From positions 28,533 through 92,532 of the forward strand of contig JAZOLU010000024.1 of NCBI GenBank assembly GCA_045653425.1: a DNA stretch of 64,000 nt, in the 5' to 3' direction. Shown piece by piece: positions 41,840 through 49,434 of this stretch (position 1 is its first letter; every line of letters begins with the position of its first letter). The notes below the pieces were generated by a model. The model did not search any database. It had not been told where the DNA came from and saw only the letters and a program-made list of their open reading frames with translations. The translations under genes and the position numbers were made by a program. This DNA is from RGIG3009 sp045653425. GTDB lineage: Bacteria > Bacillota > Clostridia > Oscillospirales > Acutalibacteraceae.

Positions 41840-42115
41840 TTACAGTTTCGGCAGAATCTTCTCCACATCGCCGTGCGGACGCGGGATAACGTGTACCGCC
41901 ACCAATTCGCCCAAACGAGAGGCACAGGTGGAACCGGCTTCCACGGCGGCTTTTACCGCACCAACGTCGCCACGCACCATCACGCTCACCAAGCCGGAAC
42001 CGATTTTTTCGGTACCGATAAGTGCTACCTCGGCCGCTTTTACCATTGCATCGGCGGCTTCGATTGCGGCAACCAAACCGCGAGTTTCTACCATACCCAA
42101 AGCTTCTTTAGACAT
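41840..42115 (-). CDS. Hexameric shell protein BMC-H (copy 1)
   Basis: The 91-residue protein starts MSKEALGMVETRGLVAAIEA and ends HVIPRPHGDVEKILPKL, a canonical BMC-H. It is one of three close paralogues in the operon; it differs in a few surface positions (AGSTCASRLGELVAVH). The start at 42115 has AGGAGG eight bases before it; an open frame extends to 42142. Confidence 0.95.
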   Translation of the reverse strand: MSKEALGMVETRGLVAAIEAADAMVKAAEVALIGTEKIGSGLVSVMVRGDVGAVKAAVEAGSTCASRLGELVAVHVIPRPHGDVEKILPKL

Positions 42116-42138
42116 TGTCATTTCCTCCTGCTGTTTTA

Positions 42139-42453
42139 TCAATTCTTATCAAACGCATTTAATTTGAGCATTGCTTCCGTATCCGTTTCGGTGCTGGTCA
42201 AAATGTGTGTGCTGACCACACCGGTAATACGGTTTGCTTCCTCAACCGCTGCCGCAACTGCCGCTTCCACATTGGTGACAGTGCCGCGGAATTTAATTGC
42301 CACAATCAGCGGAACCGGCATGGACTCCGCATTGGCGGGTTTGTTTTTGTCAAACGGCTCTACGGTAACTTCCGCGGCTTTACAGCCGGCATCGCACGCA
42401 CAAAAGGCGGCAACCAAACCGTAAACCTCCACAATACCGGTGGCGTTTCCCAT
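42139..42453 (-). CDS. BMC-domain protein with insertion and clustered cysteines
   Basis: The 104-residue protein keeps the BMC core (ATGIVEVYGLVAAFCACDAG and IVAIKFRGTVTNVEAAVAAAV), but the first helix contains three Cys within seven residues (FCACDAGC), and about ten residues are inserted before the second strand (PFDKNKPANAESMPVP). It is the first shell gene in the operon. The unusual cysteines could bind metal or form disulfides; this is inference. AAGGAGTG precedes the start. Confidence 0.85.
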   Translation of the reverse strand: MGNATGIVEVYGLVAAFCACDAGCKAAEVTVEPFDKNKPANAESMPVPLIVAIKFRGTVTNVEAAVAAAVEEANRITGVVSTHILTSTETDTEAMLKLNAFDKN

Positions 42454-42466
42454 AGTCGTTCACTCC

Positions 42467-43669
42467 TTACCGGTTAACAATGGCAATTTTAAGCCCTTCC
42501 ATTTTCAGGTTGGTAACCAATGCCTCGTTAATCTGCTCTAACGGGTACTTGTGGGTAATCAGTTTTTCCATTGGCAACCCAATACCCTTGGCACGCTTTA
42601 AGAAATCAAACGTGGTCGCGTAGTCGCGCAGGGTGTATACCCACGAACCAACGGTGGTAATTTCCTTGGCGCAAATATCAAAGTGCGGGTTAATGTTGGC
42701 TTCGCCGCCGTTCACAAAGAAGCCCAGCTCGCACAAGCCGCCGCCGCTGCGGATGAACTTGTAAATGTTGCTGTGCGCCACCGGCGAACCGGTGCACTGG
42801 AAGGCGAAATCTGCCAAATAGCCGCCAAACGCCGTCTTAACGCCATCGGCCAGTGCCTCAATCCCTTGGAAATCTTTGAAGTTAACGGTGGCGTTAGCAC
42901 CCATCTCCTTAGCAAACGCCAAACGTTTGGGCTCGCCGTCCACCGCCACAATGTTCTCCACGCCCATGGTGCGCAGCACTGCAATGCAGATAAGGCCGAT
43001 AGGACCGCAACCCTGCACCACCACGCGGCTGTTAAACCGCAGAATACCGGTGGTCTTGGCACGTTCCACTGCGTGAATTAACACGGCGCACGGCTCAATA
43101 AGAATGCGGGAATCCAAATCCAAGTCACTCACGTTAAACACGGACGAACCGCCGCGCACCAAAATGTAGTCCGCAAACCAGCCGTTCAGGTGAACGTCAT
43201 CGTCCGGCAACAGACCGTACACGTCGGCACCGCCCACGTTCTGCTTGTTCATATCGAACATCGCAATGTCGGGGTTGTCACCAAAAATGACGCTGGTAAC
43301 CACCTTGTCGCCCACGTTCAGCGGTTTGCCGGCACTGTCTTTCTTCACGTTTTTACCCAGTTTAACCACTTCGCCGGTGCCTTCATGACCCAGCACCACG
43401 GGAATCAGACCAAACGGGTCGCGCTTAAACTCGTGCGCGTCGGTGCCGCAAACGCCGCAGCCTTCCACACGCACCAGAATATCGTCATCACCCACCGTGG
43501 GCATGGGGTATTCTTTAATTTCAAACTTTTCCAGCCCGGTAAGCACCGCCACCTTAACCGTTGTGGGGATGCTGCCGGAGGATGCCGCCGGCACCGCGCC
43601 GGTCGGGGTTTTCATACCCGCCAAAACTTGACGGACAATTTCTTCAATGTTCTGCGATTGGATATCCAT
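42467..43669 (-). CDS. MDR-family alcohol dehydrogenase with encapsulation peptide
   Basis: The 400-residue protein is a medium-chain dehydrogenase/reductase. Its catalytic zinc motifs are CGVCGTDAHEF and GHEGTGEV, and the cofactor-binding Gly motif is VVVQGCGPIGLICIAVL. The four-Cys structural zinc lobe of classic ADH is not seen. Residues 1-20 (MDIQSQNIEEIVRQVLAGMK) form a targeting helix, followed by a Pro/Ala/Ser linker, then the enzyme. Probable role is reduction of the pathway aldehyde (lactaldehyde) to 1,2-propanediol with NADH recycling inside the shell, replacing the iron-type PduQ. Confidence 0.88.
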   Translation of the reverse strand: MDIQSQNIEEIVRQVLAGMKTPTGAVPAASSGSIPTTVKVAVLTGLEKFEIKEYPMPTVGDDDILVRVEGCGVCGTDAHEFKRDPFGLIPVVLGHEGTGEVVKLGKNVKKDSAGKPLNVGDKVVTSVIFGDNPDIAMFDMNKQNVGGADVYGLLPDDDVHLNGWFADYILVRGGSSVFNVSDLDLDSRILIEPCAVLIHAVERAKTTGILRFNSRVVVQGCGPIGLICIAVLRTMGVENIVAVDGEPKRLAFAKEMGANATVNFKDFQGIEALADGVKTAFGGYLADFAFQCTGSPVAHSNIYKFIRSGGGLCELGFFVNGGEANINPHFDICAKEITTVGSWVYTLRDYATTFDFLKRAKGIGLPMEKLITHKYPLEQINEALVTNLKMEGLKIAIVNR

Positions 43670-44142
43670 TATACTGTGCCTCCGCTCTTTTCAAAAATAG
43701 CTTTGCCGTAGGCGGCAAGCGCGGTATCTTGCGCTTCGCTTCCGCCGCTGACGCCCAAACCGCCCACAATGCGGCCGTCAATGCACAGCGGTTCGCCGCC
43801 GCCAAAAATAACAATTTTGCCTTGGTTGGTAAACTGGATACCGTACAACTCCTGCTCCGGCTGTGCCAGCGGTTTGAGTTGTGCGGTGGACATTTTGAGT
43901 GCCGTAACCGTGTACGCCTTGTTCACCGCAATGTCGTAACTGGCGATATACGCGTCGTCCATACATTCCACCAGCAAGGGGTGGCCGGCACGGTCGGCAA
44001 CCGCAACCACCGCTTTTACACCCAGACGTGCCGCCTCTGCCCGAACGGCGGCGGATAAACGGCGGGCATCTTCCAGCGTAATCCCCTGTTGCACCTGACG
44101 GACTACCGCCTCCACCAACGCGCGTGTTGTGCGTTCATCCAT
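43669..44142 (-). CDS. GlcG/PduO C-terminal-like protein in BMC operon
   Basis: The 157-residue protein belongs to the GlcG/HbpS fold (PduO C-terminal domain family): VKAVVAVADRAGHPLLVECMDDAYIASYDIAVNKAYTV and GGGEPLCIDGRIVGGLGVSGG. The family can bind heme or related ligands. The N-terminus (RTTRALVEAVVRQVQQ) resembles the encapsulation helices of its neighbours, so it may sit inside the compartment. ATG at 44142 follows GGTGAG. Exact function in aldolase-type compartments is unknown. Confidence 0.83.
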   Translation of the reverse strand: MDERTTRALVEAVVRQVQQGITLEDARRLSAAVRAEAARLGVKAVVAVADRAGHPLLVECMDDAYIASYDIAVNKAYTVTALKMSTAQLKPLAQPEQELYGIQFTNQGKIVIFGGGEPLCIDGRIVGGLGVSGGSEAQDTALAAYGKAIFEKSGGTV

Positions 44143-44154
44143 AATGCTCACCAC

Positions 44155-44958
44155 TTATTTGTTTAACTTTTCCAACACCAGGCGGGTGATTTCGGCAACC
44201 ATATCCTCGCCGCCGGTTTTGCACACACTTTCGCACGTGTTGGTTTTGCAACCGTGGCAGCTGGGTTTGCCCGCTTTGGCGTTAATGCACATATCGGCAG
44301 GGTGCTTACCTTTAAGACCATACTGGCTACGCATACCGTACAAACGCTTAACCTGCTCATCCGACAATTCCTGCGGACCGCCAATTTGTTTGGAAATGAA
44401 CAACAGTTGCGCGTAAAATTCCACCGACTCCATTTTGTGGTAGGCGGCCAGCAAACTGTCGGAATAGGTAAGCGCGCCGTGGTTTTCCAGCAACACCGCA
44501 TCAAAATACTGCAAATACTTGGAAACCGCATCCGGAATCTCCTCCGTGGAGGGCGTGCCGTATTCCGCAATCGGAACGCAACCCAGACCCAACACCGCTT
44601 CCGGCATAATCGGTTGAGACAGCGGAATACCCGCAATGGCAAAACCGGTAGCGTACATGGGGTGTGCGTGCACCACCGACTTAACATCCGGGCGTTCTTT
44701 GTACACGCGCATATGCATTTTAATTTCAGAAGACGGTTTGAAACCGGCATTTGCCTGCAACACTTTACCGTCACGGTCCACCTTGCAGATGTATTCGGGC
44801 GTCATAAACCCTTTGCTCACACCTGTGGGGGTGCACAAAAACTCGTTGTCGTTCAATTTAACGGAAATATTACCGTCGTTGGCGGCAACCATGCCTTTGT
44901 TGTAGATGCGGCGACCGATTTCACAAATTTCCTTTTTAATTTCGTACTCGTTAACCAT
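44155..44958 (-). CDS. Class II aldolase (fuculose-1-P aldolase-like) with C-terminal encapsulation helix
   Basis: The 267-residue protein is an AraD/FucA-type aldolase: GNISVKLNDNEFLCTPTGVSKG near residue 30, metal-binding VVHAHPMYATGFA near 92 and ENHGALTYSDS near 155. Such enzymes cleave fuculose-1-P or rhamnulose-1-P to DHAP and L-lactaldehyde. After the catalytic domain comes a Cys-containing linker (PSCHGCKTNTCESVCKTGG), then MVAEITRLVLEKLNK, a helix with the same pattern as the N-terminal targeting peptides of the other enzymes. First gene of the BMC operon; AAAGGAG precedes the start. Confidence 0.9.
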   Translation of the reverse strand: MVNEYEIKKEICEIGRRIYNKGMVAANDGNISVKLNDNEFLCTPTGVSKGFMTPEYICKVDRDGKVLQANAGFKPSSEIKMHMRVYKERPDVKSVVHAHPMYATGFAIAGIPLSQPIMPEAVLGLGCVPIAEYGTPSTEEIPDAVSKYLQYFDAVLLENHGALTYSDSLLAAYHKMESVEFYAQLLFISKQIGGPQELSDEQVKRLYGMRSQYGLKGKHPADMCINAKAGKPSCHGCKTNTCESVCKTGGEDMVAEITRLVLEKLNK

Positions 44959-44986
44959 ACCGCTTACTCCTTTGTGAAAATTTTGG

Positions 44987-45000
44987 ATTTTCTTTGTTTT
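44987..45000. repeat. AT-rich repeat downstream of the BMC promoter
   Basis: ATTTTCTTTGTTTT on the plus strand, closely matched by ATTTTTCTTTGTTTT at 45061-45075; the pair flanks the promoter and is a candidate DeoR operator. Confidence 0.45.
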
Positions 45001-45018
45001 ATACCATTCTATGTGCCT

Positions 45019-45047
45019 ATATTACCATACAACCGCGAGAAAGTCAA
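45019..45047 (-). promoter_or_regulatory. Promoter of the BMC operon
   Basis: On the minus strand TTGACT (45042-45047) and TAATAT (45019-45024) are 17 bases apart, about 60 bases before the aldolase start. The rest of this 309-base gap (44959-45267) holds the flanking repeats and the terminator of the convergent side; no further gene is seen. Confidence 0.82.
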
Positions 45048-45060
45048 CACTAATTTCTTT

Positions 45061-45075
45061 ATTTTTCTTTGTTTT
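45061..45075. repeat. AT-rich repeat upstream of the BMC promoter
   Basis: ATTTTTCTTTGTTTT, partner of the copy at 44987-45000; it lies just upstream of the -35 element. Confidence 0.45.
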
Positions 45076-45206
45076 TTTGGATTTTTATTGGTTTTTGGTG
45101 GGTCTAACGGGAAAAACCCGCACAAACGGCATTTCTTTTTGTAATAACAAATGACCAAATAGGCGAAACATCTCCCGCGACCTCCGAAGAAAATTGTCAA
45201 TAATAA

Positions 45207-45246
45207 AACAACAAACCGACCCGCCGTAACAAGTCGGTTTGTTGTT
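45207..45246 (-). terminator. Terminator after the DUF2752 gene
   Basis: CAACAAACCGAC pairs with GTCGGTTTGTTG; on the minus strand it is followed by TTTTATTATTG. Confidence 0.8.
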
Positions 45247-45267
45247 TGTTTGATAAATCGGATACCG

Positions 45268-45594
45268 TTATAAAAGCCCCAACGCACATACGTACCGTAT
45301 TGTATTGATGAACAACACTCCGAAGAAAGCAATGTTCAAAAATTTGATGTTCTTTCTTGCGCCGAAATGCAAATACCCTACCACTGTCAAAACCAGAGGT
45401 AATGCCATATAGTTATAGCAAAGATACGCTTGAAAATTAAGGGTAAATAACGATAGCAACGCTCTGGTAACGCCACAAGTCGGGCACGGAATGTCAAATA
45501 GCAACATAATCGGGCAGGGTATCCTGAAAATAAGAAACAATGCGACTATTCCCAATAGTAGAATAGGAAATAAAGCACCTCTGGATTTTTCCAT
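45268..45594 (-). CDS. DUF2752 membrane protein
   Basis: The 108-residue protein has three hydrophobic segments and the family signature FDIPCPTCGVTRALLSLF near residue 35. The Cys-pair motif between the first two helices is diagnostic of DUF2752. Function is unknown. Its start overlaps the end of the TM2 gene, and similar DUF2752-TM2 pairs are known. The region is AT-richer than its surroundings. Confidence 0.85.
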   Translation of the reverse strand: MEKSRGALFPILLLGIVALFLIFRIPCPIMLLFDIPCPTCGVTRALLSLFTLNFQAYLCYNYMALPLVLTVVGYLHFGARKNIKFLNIAFFGVLFINTIRYVCALGLL

Positions 45595-45929
45595 TAAATT
45601 AGGGACATAATTTTATTGAAATTCGCTTCCTTAGCTTTTTTTGAGATAACAAACCAATCAATGATGGTTAAGATGCCGCAGCATCCGGCAGTTAATAATT
45701 TAAGAACCCCCATACCGGTATCGCCAAGCATAAATCTATCGACACCCAACGTGCCTAAAAACAAGGAAATTAACAACAGCGTTGTAGGGTCTTTGAGTTC
45801 AATAGTCGATACCAAAGAAAATTTTTCTTCATCAATTGTTCTTAGTTTGTCCTTCAAATACATTATTTTTTCTTCGGGAAAATACTTTTGATTAGTCATA
45901 ATAAACATATCCAATTTCTGCTGCTCCAT
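45594..45929 (-). CDS. TM2-domain protein
   Basis: The 111-residue protein has a charged N-terminal helix (NQKYFPEEKIMYLKDKLRTI) and two hydrophobic segments with the TM2 signature LFLGTLGVDRFMLGDTGMGVLKLLTAGCCGILTIIDWFVI. GGAGAGG precedes the start. It is coupled to the DUF2752 gene. Function unknown; TM2 proteins are small inner-membrane proteins. Confidence 0.87.
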   Translation of the reverse strand: MEQQKLDMFIMTNQKYFPEEKIMYLKDKLRTIDEEKFSLVSTIELKDPTTLLLISLFLGTLGVDRFMLGDTGMGVLKLLTAGCCGILTIIDWFVISKKAKEANFNKIMSLI

Positions 45930-46061
45930 TTTTACCTCTCCTCAACAATCAAAATATGTCGATATCCGACGAATCCTATTTTATACTACTTTATCCTACT
46001 TGTCAATACTAAATATGAATTTGTTGTATACTTTTTTTACAACAACGAAGGTGGGGTTCCA

Positions 46062-46217
46062 ATGAAACCATTAAAAGAAAAAATTAGCATAACGATAGAT
46101 GCTGATGTTTTAGAAAAACTACGGTTAGCGGCTGAAATGGATGATAGGTCATTGTCACAGTATATCAACATTATATTAAAAGAACATATCAAGGCCAAAG
46201 AAACCAAAACGGAATAA
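46062..46217 (+). CDS. Ribbon-helix-helix protein (51 aa)
   Basis: The small protein starts MKPLKEKISITIDADVLEKL and continues RLAAEMDDRSLSQYINIILKEH, an RHH DNA-binding fold (beta strand, then two helices) like Arc/CopG-type antitoxins. GAAGGTGGGG precedes the ATG at 46062; the long open frame upstream of it reads through AT-rich non-coding sequence. No toxin partner is adjacent, so it could be an orphan regulator. Confidence 0.78.
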   Translation: MKPLKEKISITIDADVLEKLRLAAEMDDRSLSQYINIILKEHIKAKETKTE

Positions 46218-46229
46218 CCGTTTTGGTTT
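46201..46229 (+). terminator. Terminator overlapping the RHH gene end
   Basis: AAACCAAAACGG pairs with CCGTTTTGGTTT, with the stop codon in the loop, followed by CTTTGCTTTG. Confidence 0.7.
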
Positions 46230-46255
46230 CTTTGCTTTGTAAAACAGATAAAACC

Positions 46256-46283
46256 GGGACACCTTCCTTACAGAGGGTGTCCC
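46256..46283 (-). terminator. aspS terminator
   Basis: GGGACACC and GGTGTCCC stem; on the minus strand it is followed by GGTTTTATCTGTTTT. Confidence 0.75.
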
Positions 46284-46308
46284 GCACTATTCTTTGGATT
46301 TTTGAAAA

Positions 46309-48090
46309 TTATTCTTCGGTTTTGAGCAACCCGATACCGAGGTCTGCCAGTTGAGCGGTATCTACCGCCGAGGGACACTGGGTCATCAGTTCGGTCATAT
46401 TCTGCACTTTGGGATACGCCACCACGTCGCGCAACGTAGGCGCGCCCAGCATTTGCATTACCAAGCGGTCCAGCCCCAACGCCATACCGCCGTGCGGCGG
46501 CGCACCGTAACGGAACGCATCGGTTAAATACCCAAACTTGGCGGCGGATTCTTCGTCCGACAAGCCCAGCGCACGGAACATCCGTTGTTGCAAACCCGGG
46601 TCGGTAATGCGAATGGAGCCGCTGGCCAGTTCCACACCGTTGAGCACCAAATCGTACGCTTTGGCAAAAACGCGGGCGGGGTCACTGTCCAGATACGGAA
46701 TACTCTCGTCCAGCGGCGAGGTAAAGGGATGGTGCATAGCCACCCACGTTTCCTGCTCAGCATCCCATTCAAAGAACGGGAATTCGGTAATCCACAAGAA
46801 GTTGTATCCTTCGCGCGGGAGGTTCAGGCGGTTGGCCACTTCCAACCGCAACGCACCCAGTACCGACAACACTAAGTTCACTTTTTGGTCTGCCACAACC
46901 AGCACCACGTCGCCTTGTTCGGCACCCGCGGCTTCCAGTACGGCGGCAAATTCACTTTCGGTCAAGAACTTGCCAAACGAAGAGGTAACACCATCCGGTG
47001 TCCAGCGCACCCACGCCAACCCTTTGGCACCAATACCGCGTGCGTGCTCGGTAAGTTTATCAATCTCTTTACGGCTAAGCGTACCCGCCGCGCCCTTGGC
47101 GGTAATGGAACGCACCGTGCCGCCCGCCGCCAGCGCACCGCTGAACACACCGAATTCGCAACCGCGCACGGCATCGCTCACGTCGCACAGTTCCATACCA
47201 AAACGGGTGTCCGGTTTGTCGGAACCGTAACGCTCCATGGCTTCCGTGTAGGTCATACGCGGCAACGGAGTGGGAATATCCATCCCCAACGCTTCGCGGA
47301 ACACGTGGCGCACAAATCCCTCGCCCACAGCCAAAACATCCTCAACGTCCACAAACGACATTTCCAAGTCAATTTGCGTGAATTCCGGCTGGCGGTCGGC
47401 ACGCAGGTCTTCATCGCGGAAGCAACGTGCCAATTGAAAATAGCGGTCAAACCCCGCCACCATAGACAGTTGCTTGTACAACTGCGGCGACTGCGGCAAC
47501 GCGTAAAACTCGCCCTTGTGTACGCGGGACGGCACCAAAAAGTCGCGCGCGCCCTCCGGCGTGGAGCGAATGAGCATGGGCGTTTCCAGTTCCACAAACC
47601 CTTGCGAATCAAAATAATCGCGCGTGGCCTTGGCAATGCGATGACGCATAAGCAAATTCTTTTGCAGGTCGGGGCGGCGCAGGTCCAAATACCGATATTT
47701 CAGGCGCAACGCCTCCGCCGTGTTGGAGTTTTCCGCAATTTCAAACGGCGGGGTTTCCGCTTTGTTAAGAATACGGAGTTCGCTCACCGCAATTTCCACC
47801 TCGCCGGTGGGAATATCTTTGTTAATTGAGGAGCGCACACGCACCGTGCCGGTGGCGGCAAGCACGTATTCACCCCGCACGGTAAACGCTTTATCAAACA
47901 CGGCTCGGTCGGTTTCGTTGTCAAACGCCAGTTGAACAATACCGGTGCGGTCGCGCAGGTCAATAAAAATCAGTTGACCTAAATCGCGCTGACGCTGTGC
48001 CCAGCCAAATACCGTTACCGTCTCTCCCGTGTGTTCACGACGAAATTCCCCGCAGTAACGGGTACGCTTCATTCCTTGGATGGTTTCCAT
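46309..48090 (-). CDS. aspS: Aspartyl-tRNA synthetase
   Basis: The 593-residue class IIb synthetase has an N-terminal OB anticodon-binding domain (VTVFGWAQRQRDLGQLIFIDLRDRTGIVQLAF), class II motif 2 (YFQLARCFRDEDLRADRQPEFTQIDLEMSF), a GAD insertion domain and motif 3 (GMALGLDRLVMQMLG). Its length is that of the bacterial type. The ATG overlaps the hisS stop (TAATG), so hisS-aspS are translationally coupled, as in other Firmicutes. Confidence 0.96.
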   Translation of the reverse strand: METIQGMKRTRYCGEFRREHTGETVTVFGWAQRQRDLGQLIFIDLRDRTGIVQLAFDNETDRAVFDKAFTVRGEYVLAATGTVRVRSSINKDIPTGEVEIAVSELRILNKAETPPFEIAENSNTAEALRLKYRYLDLRRPDLQKNLLMRHRIAKATRDYFDSQGFVELETPMLIRSTPEGARDFLVPSRVHKGEFYALPQSPQLYKQLSMVAGFDRYFQLARCFRDEDLRADRQPEFTQIDLEMSFVDVEDVLAVGEGFVRHVFREALGMDIPTPLPRMTYTEAMERYGSDKPDTRFGMELCDVSDAVRGCEFGVFSGALAAGGTVRSITAKGAAGTLSRKEIDKLTEHARGIGAKGLAWVRWTPDGVTSSFGKFLTESEFAAVLEAAGAEQGDVVLVVADQKVNLVLSVLGALRLEVANRLNLPREGYNFLWITEFPFFEWDAEQETWVAMHHPFTSPLDESIPYLDSDPARVFAKAYDLVLNGVELASGSIRITDPGLQQRMFRALGLSDEESAAKFGYLTDAFRYGAPPHGGMALGLDRLVMQMLGAPTLRDVVAYPKVQNMTELMTQCPSAVDTAQLADLGIGLLKTEE

Positions 48091-49415
48091 TACGCTTCCT
48101 CCATACTCTCGCGCAGTAAGTCCGCCGCCGCCGACAGTTGGCGGTCCAGCGATTTATTATATAAGGTAGTATATAAACTGTCGTCCAATAAAATATCCGT
48201 CACTTCTCCGGTGTGCATATCTTTGAGTTTCGCTTCCCCTGTGGCGAGTTCATTATCCCCCACCACCACCGTGTACAAAGCACCCAGTTTATCGGCGTAT
48301 TTCATTTGCGCTTTGAGACCGCGACCCACCGTGTCGCATTCCGCAATCACGCCGCCACGGCGCAAACCCGTGGCCAGTGCAAAGCAACGCGAAGCCGCCG
48401 CCGCACCCATAGAGGCAAAATACACTTCGCAAGTGGGTTCTGCGGGAAGCGGCGTCTCTTGCGCTTTGAGTACCATCAGCAACCGTTCTAACCCCATAGC
48501 AAAACCCAACGCCGGCAACGCGGGACCGCCCAATTCTTCGCACAAGCCGTCGTACCGTCCGCCGCCGCAAAGCACCGCCTGTGCGCCCAATGAATCCGAG
48601 ACAAATTCAAACACGGTGCGCGTATAATAATCCAAACCGCGCACAATATGCGGGTCCAATGTAAAGGAAATCTCCGCTTCGGTAAGGTACGCCTGCACCT
48701 GTGCATAATGGGCGGCGCAGTCGTCACACAAATAGTCGGTAATGACCGGCGCATCCGCCGCAATGGCACCGCACACGGGGGATTTACAGTCTAAAATCCG
48801 CATGGGATTGCGACCCAAACGGTCACGACACGTGTCGCACAATTCCTCTTGTTTTGACGAAAAATATGCCGTGAGTGCTTTGTGATACTCCGCACGACAT
48901 TTGGGGCAACCAATGGAGTTTAACCGTAGCGAAACGCCGGTAACGCCCAACGCTTCCAGCACACCCGCCGCCAGTGCAATCACTTCCGCGTCCGCCAGTG
49001 GGGATGCCGCGCCGTAACACTCCACGCCAAATTGGTGGAACTCCCGCAAACGGCCCGCCTGCGGCTTTTCGTACCGGTAACAGGAAGTCACGTACGCCAC
49101 CTTGGCGGGCAATGCTTCGTTATGCAAACCGTGTTCCAACAACATACGCATAGCACCGGCGGTGCCTTCGGGGCGCAGGGTGATGGAACGACCGCCCTTA
49201 TCCTCAAACGTATACATTTCTTTTTGTACCACGTCAGTGGTTTCGCCTACCGAACGGGTAAACAACTCCGTATGCTCAAACACCGGCGTGCGAATTTCGC
49301 GGTAACCGTATTCCCGCGCCACGCGCAGGGCCGTGCGCTCCACGTGTTGCCACGTGGCACTGTCGGCCGGTAAAACATCCTGTGTACCGCGGATTGCTTT
49401 TGTAATGAGTGCCAT
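48090..49415 (-). CDS. hisS: Histidyl-tRNA synthetase
   Basis: The 441-residue class II synthetase begins MALITKAIRGTQDVLPADSA. Motif 2 is SCYRYEKPQAGRLREFHQFGVECYG, and the histidine-binding motifs are FTLDPHIVRGLDYYTRTVFEF and GGGRYDGLCEELGG; a C-terminal anticodon-binding domain follows. The start at 49415 follows AAGGACGAG; an upstream open frame to 49484 overlaps the mgsA end. First gene of hisS-aspS. Confidence 0.96.
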   Translation of the reverse strand: MALITKAIRGTQDVLPADSATWQHVERTALRVAREYGYREIRTPVFEHTELFTRSVGETTDVVQKEMYTFEDKGGRSITLRPEGTAGAMRMLLEHGLHNEALPAKVAYVTSCYRYEKPQAGRLREFHQFGVECYGAASPLADAEVIALAAGVLEALGVTGVSLRLNSIGCPKCRAEYHKALTAYFSSKQEELCDTCRDRLGRNPMRILDCKSPVCGAIAADAPVITDYLCDDCAAHYAQVQAYLTEAEISFTLDPHIVRGLDYYTRTVFEFVSDSLGAQAVLCGGGRYDGLCEELGGPALPALGFAMGLERLLMVLKAQETPLPAEPTCEVYFASMGAAAASRCFALATGLRRGGVIAECDTVGRGLKAQMKYADKLGALYTVVVGDNELATGEAKLKDMHTGEVTDILLDDSLYTTLYNKSLDRQLSAAADLLRESMEEA

Positions 49416-49434
49416 ATCGTATTCTCGTCCTTTT

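Noticed and set aside
40839..42115. Tandem near-identical 280-base units as a satellite or assembly artefact
   Set aside because: Each unit is a complete BMC-H gene with its own ribosome site, and the copies differ at many positions; this is gene duplication, usual for shell genes.
35691..44958. Classification as a Pdu or glycyl-radical (GRM) compartment
   Set aside because: No diol dehydratase, glycyl-radical enzyme or activase gene is present in the operon.
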